DNA from: Neospora caninum Liverpool | Taxonomy: Eukaryota > Apicomplexa > Conoidasida > Eucoccidiorida > Sarcocystidae | NCBI RefSeq assembly: GCF_000208865.1 | Contig: NC_018396.1 | Coordinates: 3,033,101-3,097,100 of the forward strand | Direction: 5' to 3' | DNA length: 64,000 nucleotides | Shown here: positions 12,659-25,255 of the stretch, piece after piece | Layout of the letters: every line of letters starts with the position of its first letter | How positions within the stretch are numbered: position 1 is the first letter of the stretch | Notes under the pieces: model-generated | The model's database searches: none | Told to the model about the DNA's origin: nothing | The model's input: the letters and a program-made list of their open reading frames with translations, nothing else | Program-made: the position numbers and the translations under genes

Positions 12659-13795
12659 TTCGACAGGCTGGGACAAAGAGAAAGGGAAAAACGAGGAAGA
12701 CAGGGACGAAGCGGTCGAGGGGAGGCGGCCACGAAGGCGGTGACGGAAGCGCCAGGAGAGAAGAGAGGAGAGAAGAGAGAACAGAAGAGAGGAGAGAAAG
12801 CGGTGAGAAAGGGGAGAGAAAAAGAGGAAGAAAACGAACAAGCATGGAAATGTGTGTGCGCTTTTTCGGGCCGGGGGAGGCCCGACGCTTCGCTAGGATG
12901 TCGACTCAGCAGAAGAGCGGCAACTGAAGAACAGCCCGCGAGAAGAAAAGTGACCAGGCGGTGCCTGCTCGAGTGTACACACACCGCAACGAAAAGACGG
13001 GTTTCGGCGGGGACGACTTTTTTCAAAAAAAGCGGTCAAGAGGGCCGAGCCCGACGCCTCCGAGGGAAGAACGCGGAAAGGAGGCAAGCAGCGAAGAAAG
13101 AAAAACAAAAGTTCTCTCTGTGACGGGCGATTGAGAGACAAGCTGAAACACCCCTCTGTACTGTCTCTCTGTGTGTTCGAAAAAACAGAAGAAGTCTGGA
13201 AGGACGGAGACAGGGAGACACGCGCGACATGAGACAAACAACGACAGGGGAAAACAGGCAAAATCACTCTGTGTTGCGCGAAGTTTTCACGCAAGGCTCT
13301 CTCCGTGGCGCACACGAAGAGACGCGTCTTTTCCCGCGCCCAGAGGCAACGCGTGCCTACGTGCCCACGAAAACTTTTTCTCGCCAGGCCGAGATGAAGA
13401 TCGCGCGTCCATTGCTGTCTTTCCCCAACGTTTTTTCCCGCGAGAAATACAAGGGACACACAGAACGCGAGGCGACGAAAAACACAACTCGCTTCCCTCG
13501 AAATTTCTAGGTAAACAAAAGTCGACTCGGCATCTCCTCTCTGCCTTCTTTCCGTCTCCTCCTTTTCCCCTCTGCTTCTCTTCTTTCCTTCCCTCTCTCT
13601 TTTTCTTTGTCTTCTTTTTTTTTCTCTGCCTTGTTCTCTTCTCTACCCTTCAAACGGACACATCTACAAGAAGTCTACACATGTGTAGATGACAGTTTTT
13701 CAAGTGAGAAGACACGAATAAATATATATGTACATGTGTGTATCTGCATGTGGATACACACTTTTCATTTTTCTATCTATTAACATCTGTGTATG

Positions 13796-13830
<35 letters not shown>

Positions 13831-13834
<4 letters not shown>

Positions 13835-13859
13835 TAGTGTAACATCGGTATTCGCACCC

Positions 13860-13893
<34 letters not shown>

Positions 13894-13924
13894 TAGTGTA
13901 ACATCGGTATTCGCACCCCTGTAT
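13831..13924. repeat. 35-bp sequence duplicated and embedded in (TA)n
   Basis: A 35-bp block beginning ATGGTAGTGTAACATCGG is present at 13831-13865 and again, identical, at 13890-13924. Each copy is preceded by a long (TA)n run, giving a 59-bp period. This looks like a recent local duplication, probably by slippage or unequal exchange between the microsatellites. Confidence 0.9.
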
Positions 13925-14290
13925 GTATATATATTTATGCACACGCAGAAGTGGGCCAGGAGTTGGTGTCAGCGGGAACGAGAGGGAAAAAGAGAGATGG
14001 GCATGTTTCGAGAAACAAGGAGAACCGCAAAAGGAAGCGCAATCACGATAATCGAGACACACACGAGAGTTTGAGAGGAAATCAAAGGCGTGCACATTCG
14101 AGAACCCCCGACGTCGTCCTAAAGACGGGTGCCTGCTTCTCTGATGCCGACAAAACAACCCGGAGTTCACTTTCGATATGTACGTATATATACATGTATA
14201 CAATATACATGAACTATTCGTCATACACGTATTTACTGTAAATATGCACAGATATTCACACAGTTTCACAAATGTGTCTAGACACAGTAC

Positions 14291-14333
<43 letters not shown>

Positions 14334-15850
14334 TATAGGGATTCCATGTGTATCTGTAGACAGCAAAACAGGTAGGTTTAGTAACTGGTCTGATTTGTTT
14401 TTTCGCCTCGAAGCTCGAGGGTGTGTATGCTAACATAACTCGAGGAGGCACTTTCGTTACATGCATGTAGTGTAGCTGTACTGACAGGTAAACATCCCTC
14501 GCAGTTTGCTGTTTTTTATTTCAGCTGCAGTCGAAACAAAGGCGGTTCACCAGCCGAAGAGACAGAATGGTAGTATACCAGAAAGGACTTGCTCCTTTCG
14601 CTGGATATCCGCTCCATCAGCGTCGCTCTTGATTTCTTTGGATGCTCCCCCCCACTGTCCCTGTCGCGTGTATTCTGTCTCCAGGCAAAAGGCATTCTCG
14701 CCAGGTTCCCGTCGTGAGCGTGGCGACAGGACGCGCTTTCGGGGATCTCTTCGTTTCTGTCTCCTTTTGCCTCGCGTGAGTCGGAAATCCGAGAGCGAAC
14801 CCCCCGCTACAGACCGGAATACATGTTCAAACATGTTGATCACGTGCACAAACACCAAGAATCTGTACATGAACGAGAAAAAATCTCACGTGTGTCGCCT
14901 GCAAAGAGACTTGCCGTTCAACTCCACAAGGTTGTGTTCAGTCACTTTCCCTTTCAGTATTTATGTATATCCGTCTATCTACATGTATATCCGTCTATCA
15001 ACATGTATATCTACATGTATATCTGCATGTATATCTACATGAACAGTTGTGTATCTTGGTATACACATTCACGCGGGAAGAGGTATATCTGTACATGTGT
15101 ATCGGGGTGCAATTTTTTCATCGGCCTATGCATGGAGTGTCAAAACAGCCATCTGCACTGGAGAGGAAATGTGACAATGGGGTCGGGTAACCTCCCGTAG
15201 ATCCACGCACACTGTCTCTTTTTATTGAGACAGGCGTCTGCGTTGAGTTTTCTGTGTGAGTTGTGCGCACAGCTGCAGGCGCGCACCGCTAGAGAAGCTA
15301 GGTCAAAAGACGGAGCGAAACGGAAGAGAAACGCGAGAGGAAAAGAGAATCGGATTTTGGGATATGGAAGTCCTCCCAAAGCGCGGGGAGAGGGAGAGGA
15401 AGGATTTTCTTTCTGAAAGAGGAACCGAATTTTCTGTGAAGAGACACGGTCTGCTGCAGCAAACAGAGAGAAGCAGGAAGGCATTTCTTCGCGAAGAAAA
15501 CTTACACTGCACAGAGAGAGACACATCGTGCCCCAAGAGGAAGGAAGAGAGGCCGACCCAAAGGTGAGACACAGCAAGGCGAGGGAAGAAAGGAAAGAGA
15601 GCGAGAGAGAGAAAGGACAACGTTCACCGAATTTCTCTTCTCGCCCCCGCAAGTGGACTCGCAAAAGAGTGGTGAGGACTTTGAAAGATCAACAATCGGG
15701 AAGTGGGAAAATCCACCTAAAAAGACAGACTCTAAAGAAAGCAGCGCACCAAGGAACACCGACAGAGAACATGAAACGCGGCTAAAAAGATCCACGCGAA
15801 GCTGACACCGCAACAGACACAAAAACCCACCATGTGCACCTACATATACA

Positions 15851-15888
<38 letters not shown>

Positions 15889-17169
15889 GAGAGAGATAGA
15901 TACAGAGAGCGCGGCACCGAGAAGAAGACTGGGAAAGGATGTGGAGAGGAACGAGAAGGGAATTGTCGCCGAGGCATGCGCGCCTCTGAGAGGCGAAGAA
16001 AAGAGGCCTGTGGCCTCGAATCTCCGCTTCTCTCGCCGCCCCCAAAGACTCTTCGAGTGTCCACGCGTTTCTCGCGCTCCCACCTTCCACGCGTTATCGG
16101 GCGAGAATCCCACCCCCTCTAAAAGGGACACCCTCAGGATCGACAGAAGATGGGAGACAGAGGGGCAAAGATATCGGCGGCAGCGCATGTTTAGGTCGAC
16201 CGAGAAGAACAGAACACTTCCACGTAGATCTCTGAACGCAGAAAACGGGGCGGTGCGAGTGCTTCCGCGGGTACGACGTTCAAGAACGAAGAAAGAGCGC
16301 ATGCAAAGTCCTTAAAAAACATGCGCTCGCTCTGAGCGATGCACACGGGTTTTGCATGCAATCCAAACGAAAAACAGAAATGTGCACACAAAAGGGTAGA
16401 CATGCGTAGACCTACGCCAGACGAGGCGCATCGAGATACAAAGGGGGGAGAAGAGCGGAAGAACGAAAAGCGAAGGCGAGAAGCGATCGAAACGCAGAGA
16501 GAGGACAAGAGACATGTCTTGTCCCGGACAGAGATAACAGGGCGAGACACGTCCTTCTCTCCTCCCTTTTGTGCGCGTGGTTTCCTTTCTGCTCTGACGC
16601 CCTCGCTGCCGGCAGCCTCTCGTATCTTTCTCCCATGCCTCGCTAAAGAATGCCAGGTCGCATTCTGTTCTCCGTTTTCGCGGTTGAAGAAAAGAGACGA
16701 CGTCCCTTGTGCAACAGAGACGAAGAGATTAGCCACGCTAACAAAAATAGACAGGCGATCGCGCCGCCCATTTCTGTTGAAGCCCCCGTGCCGTCTCCCC
16801 TTCGTTTCGGCCGTTTCCCCCGCAACAAGATGAGGATTTTCTTCTCGCCGCCGCAAAGGGGATGCTCCTCTCCACGAGCTTCGTTATCCCTCTTCGCTCT
16901 TCCTCTCTTTTCCCCTCGCTTTGTTTCCTCCTCGTTTCCTCTCGAAGGCTCCGTCTTTCTCTCCTGCGAAGCGGCCGTGCTTCTGCCTTCCGTGTTGCTC
17001 GACTCTTTCAGAAGAACGCCTCTACACATTCTCGCTTAGCATGTACTGAACGGGAACTCCACTCGTCAAGCTGGGAGAAAACGCACACAAACACAAAAAA
17101 ACTAAGCCGACCCAGGCAGGTGTAGATACACGTGCGTCTCAGGAGGCCGAAAGGGACCTATGCAGGCAC

Positions 17170-17179
17170 TGTACGTACA
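17170..17179. repeat. TGTACGTACA palindrome copy 1
   Basis: Core palindrome followed by CCCCA, as in the copies at 27857 and 60105. It lies in intergenic DNA about 310 bp beyond the ERD2-like stop codon. Confidence 0.7.
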
Positions 17180-17487
17180 CCCCACATTCTCGCCATCACG
17201 CAAACATCACATGCGCGCACTTCTGCCTCTCTATATCGACAGGGTTCTGCACCCTGGGGCGCAACACGTGAAATTTTGCAGCAGACTCGAAAAACGTTTA
17301 CATCCGAACCGCCTGGATTCCAAAACGCCTCTGCACAGATAAGCATATGCATATGTACATACACACTAGTATATATACTTATGTATACTTACAGATATAT
17401 ATATATATATATATATCACTGAAGAAGGATTTTGATTTGAGCGGGCTCGAAACTCTTTGGCCACGCAGCTGGAGAGACAAACGGCTC

Positions 17488-19366
17488 TTACCATCGAATG
17501 TAATGATATATAAAATCTCCCATGACGATCAGCTGCATCACTTGCATTCCGATAACCCAGTGACCCACATAGGACTTGAGCTGTGTGCAGAAGGAAAAAA
17601 GAAAGGAGAGAAAGGCGGAAGGTGGGAGGGGAGACAGCGTCGCGAAGGCCTGAGAACCGCCACTGCGCACCTCCGGGAGACGTGGTTTGCTTATAACGAA
17701 CAAGGAGGAGACACAGGGGGGCGACACGCGAGAGACAGCATGCGTTTTCTCCGACTGAAGGGGAGAAAGAAAAGACGCGGAGACGAGGACAGAGAAAAGC
17801 AACCAGGAGGAAGCGCGTGGAAAGAGCAAATCCAGTAGAGAATCGCGAGGGAGTAGCAAAGGTCGCCAAAGAGAAAGTAGGGAGAAGAGAGAAAGCAGAA
17901 AAGGGGAGAAAGCAGAAAAGCGGAGAAAGGAGGAAAAGGAAAACGAGAGGATAACAGAACACGACATTGTTTTCGCGAGACAGAGAACACGAAACCTACC
18001 GTATTCTGAGGGCCGTTAAGTTCGGAATACGACGACACCCAGAAGACGAAAGAGAAAACCTGAGGAAAAAAAGGGAATGACGCCGGCAAATGAGCAAGAA
18101 AGGAACTAGACATAACTAACACAGAAAAGCCGAAGCACGGCTACTGAGGAAAGAAAACGATTCGTCGCAAATCGTTCACGCTCCAGCTATCATGGCCTAT
18201 CGTGTCACGCAAAAACCAAAACCGGAAACAATTGCACACAAGTCCATCTTTCGAAACAAGTAGGCACATGTGCCGGCCTTCCATCCAAGGAAAACGTCAT
18301 CGATATATATTTATATATGTATATATCTTTTTTATATATACTATATAGATATATTTTTATAAAAAATGCATGCAGATGTGCAGTACGTATATTTTTATCT
18401 TTGAATATCGAGCCGTACGCATATATATATATATATAATCAACAGGTATATGACATAACCATCTACGTGTGTTGGCGGTCGTGACAATTGAAGTTGTGGC
18501 GATTGGAAAGCCCGGAAAGATTGTTTTTCGAGGAAAACGAAATGTCTCCTGAGAGCCTCACCTGAGAGAGAGCCTGAGCAGCAAGGAAGTGGGTGGTGAA
18601 AGGCTCGACTTTGCCCTAAAAAGCGCAATTTTGACAGGGAACAGAATTCACAAACGAACCTCGCGCATACAAATGGAAAAAAGTAGCGGTGGCTTCAGAA
18701 ACGATCACGGAAGCGACGGAGTCTTCGAGGAGATGGTTGAAGGGTTAGGTTTACCAGAAACAGCAAGAAGAGAAGAAAGGGAAAAAAACGAAACACAGAT
18801 TCCTGGGACACGAGAAGGAACGAGAGGGGAGAGCGAGAAACCAGGCTCCCCCAGCAAAAAAAGACTTTCAGGAACAGGCAGAAGAAAGAGAAGAAAGGCC
18901 AGTCCACGAAGAGAGAAGAAGCACGCGAAACAGAAGAGGAAAAAGGGAGAAAGACAAAGAAAACTGCGTGACGCACCAACAAAGAGACCCATCGGTGTAC
19001 CGCTGAAAGACCCAAGAAGAGAAAGAGAAGCAAAACGACGCGGTTTGGGACCAGGTGCTGACCAATCGCACAGAATCTCTAAAATAACACTGAGGAAGAA
19101 GCTGGAAGACTATTTCGGTAAAAATACCTGTTTTTGAAACATAAACAGCTGCGGCAGAACGGCGACCGCCTCCAGATACAGCGCGAAGGTCCACGCGAAC
19201 TGAAAAAGAAAAACCGAAAACCGCCAAACACCACAGAGGTGAACAAACACTGGTCTAGATCAACATCAGGCTGTCTACATATACACACACACACGTATAC
19301 ACATTGACACCCGAAACCCTTTATACATACAGATATGTATATATATACATACACATATACACGTGA

Positions 19367-19445
<79 letters not shown>

Positions 19446-21810
19446 AAAAACACGCTGGTAAAAACGCGACAAAAACCCGCACAAACAGAGATCACATCTC
19501 TCACATGACCTTTCCAGCCCTTCCCGATCATATATATTTATATATATAAACCGCCATCTCCCAAACATGCTTGTTCGGGTATTCTTTTCGCGCTTTGGTC
19601 CTTTTTTCTCGCTTGCGTTTTCTTTCTTACGTCGGCAGGCATGAACGCGTTGAGTGAAGGGTGGAAGAGAAGAGCGAGGACAGCGGCGGGGACGATGAGG
19701 AAGAGGTGGTTGAGTGTATCTCCACTCGAGTCATACGTGTTTGCGTATCGACTGCGACACAGGTACACTGTGGTACCCGCGAGAAGGAAGGAGAGAGCCT
19801 CGACAGTTTGATACAACCAGTCTCCGCTTCGATCGTAGGGCAGATATCTGTGGCGGCGAGAACAGACAGCGGACGAAGAAAATGGACAACCAAGGCAGAA
19901 AAGAAGAGAGAGGAAAGAGTGGAAAAAGAAGCGCGAATGCAGCCCTGTGAGGGGGGGAATCGCAGTACGAAGACAGCTGCAGCTGAGAAGATCGGGTTGA
20001 AGAAAAACCAGCATGTGGAAAAATGCAGAGAGATACACGGGAAGAAAAAATTGAAAACCCAAGAGATGCAGGGAAGTGCAAAGAGTGAGGCATCAGGAGC
20101 GGTCGTGCAAAGATCGGCAAAGACACAGAGACGCGTGCACGCGTCAGGCTCTCCTGTGGCCTTACCCTTCAAAGGGGATGATTGAGCAGAGACGCGCAAA
20201 GATGAGGACGACGTAACACTCAATCATCTTCAGGGAAACGCCTGCCACGCTCTTGTTTGCCTCGATCTTGAGAACAACCATGAGGAAGGAAAACATGGAA
20301 ATCAGAGAACTGAGCGTCATCAGGAAACTGAAGTCTCCGTCGCTGAACAGGTGGTACACGATTAGCACCACGACGACGAAGCCTGTCCACGCCTGCATGC
20401 ACTCACAGAACACACAAAAGAGCGCGCGTCACAGCACCTTGGCAGAGAGGCGCGCAGCAAAACATGTGCATGCGGAGATGAACGAGCACGAACCGGACAC
20501 TCTACAGCTTGCGTACACGCACGCGAACGCCCTTGCATGCGCAGCTTTGCATAAACACAGAGAAGCGTCTACCTTCATCTATGTACATGGATCGGATAAA
20601 GCGCACAAAACTGTCGGACGTAGACACACAAATACGAACACCTACTCCTACATATATGCATAATGCCGGCGTGGAGATCAATCTGTTCAAACATACACAC
20701 CTAGCTATACAGGCTGAACGCTTGCAAGTTTACCTATACATGTCAAATACATATACATATATAGACATACATGTTATATATATATATATATATATACATA
20801 CATACATACATACATACATACATACACGTGTAGGCACGTATAGGAATATATATACAGAATATATGTATGTATACGTATCGAGAGTGGTACAAGATTACCT
20901 GGAGAGACCCTCGGTGGGTTGAGAGCCAGAGGCCGAGTTTTTCCCGGTCGCGCATGACGCGGCAGAAGTCTTTGAGAGTGAAGCCGAGACCAGACGTCAC
21001 CGGATACGTCGACGACACCGACGGCGCAGGCGTCGTAGGCTCCATCCCTAAACAAAAAAAGACAATCTCATGCCTGCAGATTCATATATATACGTAGGCA
21101 CGCAGATATCCACACACCGATATAGTGACATATACGCATCCGCCCACAGACATATATATAAATATATGTATAAATGTGTATATGTGAGTAAGAATAGATA
21201 CGTATGTTTGGATACGGGATATGAAGGAACCAGGACCGAAGAGAGAGGAGAGGTGAATTGGTAGCTGGACGCGCAGTCTCCATCAGGATGCATTGTAAAC
21301 ATGATCGGCAGAGAGCCGTGGTTCACAGAGAGATCCTACACAGACGCATAGGCAATGACGATATGCATCGAGGGACCAAGCGGAGCGCGGCACGTCGAGA
21401 AATACGCGCCGAAAGAGACGCGACCAGAACAAAGTATGCACATATGTATATGACGCATGTGTAGATGTCCAGACGCCACGCTTCGTGGTGCCGTCGTTTC
21501 CTGTTGTTCGATTCTCACTGCCTCCCCCCTCGTATCCCGAAAAACCATTTCTTGGCCCAAGTAGGGGCTTACCGCCAGAGAAGCCCGACTGGGGACCTGC
21601 CGATCGGGCGTATGTTTGCGTCATGCCTGCCACGTGCGCATGCGCAGGATCGCCGCCGTACATGCCTTGTGTAGCAGGAAAGCCTGAACTGACTTGGTCG
21701 CCAGGAGCGAAGTTGCCGCGATACCCGAGCATTCCGGTGGACGCTGCGCCGGGGCCTGCGTACATACCCCCGGGAGGCGCGTTGTAGGTGTAGCCGGCGT
21801 TTGGCTGCAT
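17488..21810 (-). CDS. ERD2/KDEL receptor-like seven-helix membrane protein, 8 exons
   Basis: Exons: 21810-21573, 21047-20899, 20392-20166, 19847-19631, 19199-19128, 18615-18562, 18059-18000, 17580-17488 (1110 nt, 369 residues, all junctions in phase). The first 110 residues are a Gly/Tyr/Pro/Met-rich cytosolic-type extension. From about residue 130 the protein is a seven-helix ERD2-family membrane protein. Family blocks visible are VAGVSLKMIE, LNHLFLIVPAAVLALLFHP, FALYLEAVAVLPQLFMFQK, VEPFTTHFL, FWVSSYSEL and a final IVMGDFIYHYIR. ERD2 proteins recycle ER-resident proteins from the Golgi. This member resembles the longer plant-type ERD2-like branch more than the 210-220 residue canonical receptor, so ligand and role are uncertain. 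The start ATG has a good context (GGAAAATGC). The stop TAA overlaps a good splice donor (ATG|GTAAGAG), and the expected 15-residue cytosolic tail is missing, so a further short 3' exon is possible. Confidence 0.9.
19367..19440. repeat. (ATCT)n followed by (TA)n microsatellite
   Basis: About eleven ATCT units followed directly by about fourteen TA units. The array lies in the intron between exons 4 and 5 of the ERD2-like gene. It is likely to be length-polymorphic among isolates. Confidence 0.9.
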
Positions 21811-22104
21811 TTTCCGGCCTTGAAGAGAAGGAGACGAAAACTGAGAACGGACGATCGACGTGGCCGCCGCAGGGGTTTCAGCAAGGGGACGAACGCGGAA
21901 ACAGCGCGCTGCAACGGAGCGGAAGAACGCATGCAGAGGGACACACAAAGTGACCAGAAGAAAGGATCAGGGATTGAGGACTGAGAAAAGGATGTAAGGG
22001 CAAGGCAGGAAAACACAAGTTCCCCCCTCCTGCGATTCCCGCGCTGTTCAGTGGGGCCAGGGAAGCAGCCGGAAGACTGCAGCGGCACACCGGGGTGCGG
22101 ATTC

Positions 22105-22190
22105 GCGGAAAACGCAGGTCTCCGTTGGCGAAGTGGCGGGAGCGGAAAACGCAGGTCTCCGTTGGCGAAGTTGCGGGAGCGGAAAACGCA
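22105..22190. repeat. 37-bp tandem repeat upstream of the ERD2-like gene
   Basis: 2.3 copies of a unit beginning GCGGAAAACGCAGGTCTCC, at 22105, 22142 and 22179 (37-bp spacing). It lies about 300 bp upstream of the ERD2-like ATG, in what should be its 5' UTR or promoter. Confidence 0.9.
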
Positions 22191-22403
22191 AAGGTGGAAA
22201 CCCGACAGCGGCGAGATGCACCCCGCACTCGCCGGGAGCTTAAATATGTGAATACAGTGGCGTGGACAGGTGTATTTTTGCTGGCGAGTCTTGCTTTTGA
22301 CTGGTGCCTCGCCAACTCCCACGCGGTACAAAAAACTGGATCCCCCGGTGGAGGAAGACGTGTTTTATTCGTGCACGTGACGGAAAAGCCACACGCAGAT
22401 TCT

Positions 22404-22417
22404 GGTGTATGTACACC
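22404..22417. repeat. GGTGTATGTACACC palindrome copy 2
   Basis: Near-perfect palindrome (one T for C at the centre) about 600 bp upstream of the ERD2-like start. A second copy lies 239 bp further upstream. Confidence 0.7.
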
Positions 22418-22642
22418 GCGTCCTGAACGTGGCAGCTTCGTCTGAGCTGGACTGGTGGCTGCTCCGTTCGTGCGAACGAGGAGGAGACTGCGAAAAGGTT
22501 CCGCGGAGGTTCGTTTCTCCAAAAGGAAGCTCTCCTCTCTGGGTGTGTGTCAACCTCAGAGAGAGAAAACGATCCGGAGGAGATGAGAGCCCGGTTGACG
22601 AAGCACTGGCCAGAAACTGCAGCCCTCCCCTACACAGACAGA

Positions 22643-22656
22643 GGTGTATGTACACC
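22643..22656. repeat. GGTGTATGTACACC palindrome copy 3
   Basis: Identical 14-mer to the copy at 22404, flanked by an extended inverted repeat (GAGGTGTATGTACACCTC). It lies in the presumed distal promoter of the ERD2-like gene. Confidence 0.7.
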
Positions 22657-23988
22657 TCGCGTTTCCTCGAATCCGGGCCTCGAAACGGGGATCGGCCGCC
22701 TACCCGCTAGGAGATCTGGGTTTGTTTGGAGAAGTTTGGCGAGCAGACAAGTCGTTGAAGGTGTTTCTCTGCTGGACGAGGAGTGGCGAAAACGGAGACG
22801 CCTAACACCGACGCGCGTGCCTCAGAGGGGCGGGAGGTCGCTGGTTTCCGGGCGTTTTCGACAGCTGTATCGTCCAGAAAAAGCGTTCCGTCGACTGAAG
22901 ACTCCCGACGGTGGACGCGAGGACACAGGACGAGTTTGTCTAATTTCCTACGCCTTCGTTTCTGGGACCGCCACCTGTGCCCGCGCTGAAAAAGACCCCG
23001 TGCCGCCGACCAAAAACAAGCGCAGTCGCCACTGCAGATGCCTCATGGACATCGGCCCAAATGCAAGTCGTGAGAATTCCTCAGACGGAGAAGGGCGATT
23101 GAAACGTGGTTCTCAAGGATCTTGTGTTTCCCGCGGAAAGCCCGACAAACCCTGGCACAGAACCTCACAACGGACAGAAACGGCTGTGCTGTTTCTCACG
23201 CTTTTTGCGAGGACACACGCCCGTGGAGGGGAGCGGGTGCGATGCGCGGACTGGTGTCGCGAAGACCGGAACCGAAAACCAAAGAGGTAAGACTTTTTGG
23301 ATTCGTTCACGAGCGTTTCCACACTCTAGCATCCAGAAAGGCTTAGAAGAAGGCTGAGAAAAAGAAAGGTCGGTCTGCTGTGTCCACGAATCTACGCGCA
23401 TGTCAGTGCAACACCATTCACACGGGGCTCTGTGCAAACCGCCCACCGCGTTCTCCGCCTTGGGCGCTGGCCTTTGCGAGAAATCCAGCTGTGCCGTTTG
23501 AGATTTATGCGCGACAAAAAGACTCCTTTCCGCTGTCAGGCTTCTTTCCGTTTAGCCGACCTTTCCGGAGGCACCGCGAACAGCGTCTCTCGCGACTCTC
23601 GCAATTATCTCTCTCGAATACTGTTGCGGCGCGAACGAGAGACTGTCCCAAGTTTGTCGTCAGCCACTCGGCTTATACGCCGGGCATCGTGTCTTCTTAG
23701 AAACAGACTAGCAGACAGAAACATCTAGAAGACATGCGTTCTTTGTCGTATCCGCCAATGATAAAAAATGCAGGTATCACCTCTTTCCAACAGGGTACAT
23801 CTCAGACGCGCACAGAGTCAGCGACGGAGCGAGGGAAGAAAGGCAGAAAAATTTGTGCGTGTTCTACGGAGGACACAGTCCACGAAGTTACCAGTTCGGG
23901 ATCTTGTAATATCATTAGCTTCTGAAGCTTCACGTTTCTTCTAGACATGGAAAAAACATCAGTCCAGGAACGTGGAAACCCTCATCCG

Positions 23989-24102
23989 GGTCAGCGAAAC
24001 CGGCTGGCACACTGGGGTCAGCGAAACCGGCTGGCACACTGGGGTCAGCGAAACCGGCTGGCACACTGGGGTCAGCGAAACCGGCTGGCACACTGGGGTC
24101 AG
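23989..24102. repeat. 27-bp minisatellite, four perfect copies
   Basis: Unit GGTCAGCGAAACCGGCTGGC plus ACACTGG at 23989, 24016, 24043 and 24070, ending in a partial fifth copy. The copies are identical. The array is intergenic, about 1.2 kb beyond the PUS1 stop and 2.2 kb upstream of the ERD2-like start. There are no spacers, so it is not a CRISPR array. Confidence 0.95.
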
Positions 24103-24470
24103 ATCTGCCTCTGAGTTGTTCTCTCTACCCTTCCTTTGCGGAGACTTCCTCGTCTGAGGCAATCTTTCTTTTCTTCACAGCCGCGGAGGATTTTGCGTGG
24201 TCTTAGAGAGGAGACAGGGCGGTGTCTTATCGACGTCACCTATAGGGGTGCGTAGGAACGTGTTCCAGTTCAGCTGGACAGGTTGCCGCCGAGAAAACTG
24301 TGCGAAGATGAACAAAACCTGCTGCAATCTACGCAAAGCAAGCGCTACAGAGACGTTTACATACATTTTTATGTAGTTGCATGCACCAGAAATAGCCGAA
24401 AATAGAAGGACAGACGCGTAGAAAGATGTGAATATCTTCCTGCGAACTCATGCCTCCGTATGCGTATTGA

Positions 24471-24511
<41 letters not shown>

Positions 24512-25255
24512 TAATTACTTTGAAGGGAGAGAAGAACGGTTTTTGCCTCTATTTGTGCGTCCTGTTTGGTGTATCGGGACTTGTGACCATCTGTATCTTT
24601 GCTTTTTTCGTGGCAAACCGAGAAACAGTTCAACACTAACAAACGAAAGCGAACAGACAACCTGCTTCCACGCACCAACGGATATATATATATATATATA
24701 TGCAGGAACGCACATACATAAATTTTTGTATATCCATGCATATCATCCGGTGCAGAGATGTAGAGAGACTCACGCGGTGCATGCATCCATTTGTGTTCAA
24801 TGCCCGGGGGAGATGCCAAGGAGAGCAAAGAGGAATCGGTCGTCAGAACAAACAGGGCGGACCCTTCTTTTCGAAGCACTGACATCGGGCGCTTGCCGAC
24901 AAGAGGAAGAGTGCCTGCCTCCGCTTTTAGAAAAGAGGAACTCTCTGGTCTTGCACATCTCTGCCAAAGGCTCCGGCCAACGAATAGCCCATCTCACAAA
25001 AGTCGCATACAGACAGAAATATCGGGGAACACAGACATATCAAATATGGACAAAACCGCATGCGGCGCATGAAGTCATTAATCTCACAAAATGCAGGTAT
25101 ATATACGCTGCGTCGATGTTCGTCCAGGATTCAATAGTGTTTGCGGATTTACGGGAAAGCATTTGCGGTTTAAAGAGTCGCCGGCAGCAGGCAGTTCCCT
25201 GCCAAAAGCTTTCCCTTCTCTCTCAAGAGAAGAATCGTTAACGGCAATACACTTC

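Larger units (their letters stand above)
12659..17487. other. 4.8-kb gene-poor interval between two minus-strand genes
   Basis: This interval holds the presumed 5' region of the C2/coiled-coil gene (left) and the 3' UTR of the ERD2-like gene (right). No coding exon could be supported. It contains GA-rich DNA at 12740-12840, CT-rich DNA at 13540-13650, (TA)n arrays at 13800-13890, 14291-14311 and 15849-15888, and one copy of the TGTACGTACA palindrome at 17170. A minus-strand frame near 16640-17030 has one hydrophobic stretch but no family resemblance that I recognise. Confidence 0.5.
21811..25255. other. Upstream region of the ERD2-like gene and 3' region of PUS1
   Basis: No supported exon was found. 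This stretch should contain the ERD2-like promoter and 5' UTR (near 21811-22700) and the PUS1 3' UTR (left of 25256). It holds two TGTATGTACA palindromes, a 37-bp tandem repeat, a 27-bp minisatellite and (TA)n runs at 24476-24506 and 24683-24702. Confidence 0.5.

Noticed and set aside
23989..24102. Possible CRISPR-like array
   Set aside because: The repeats are directly adjacent with no spacers, and the genome is eukaryotic.
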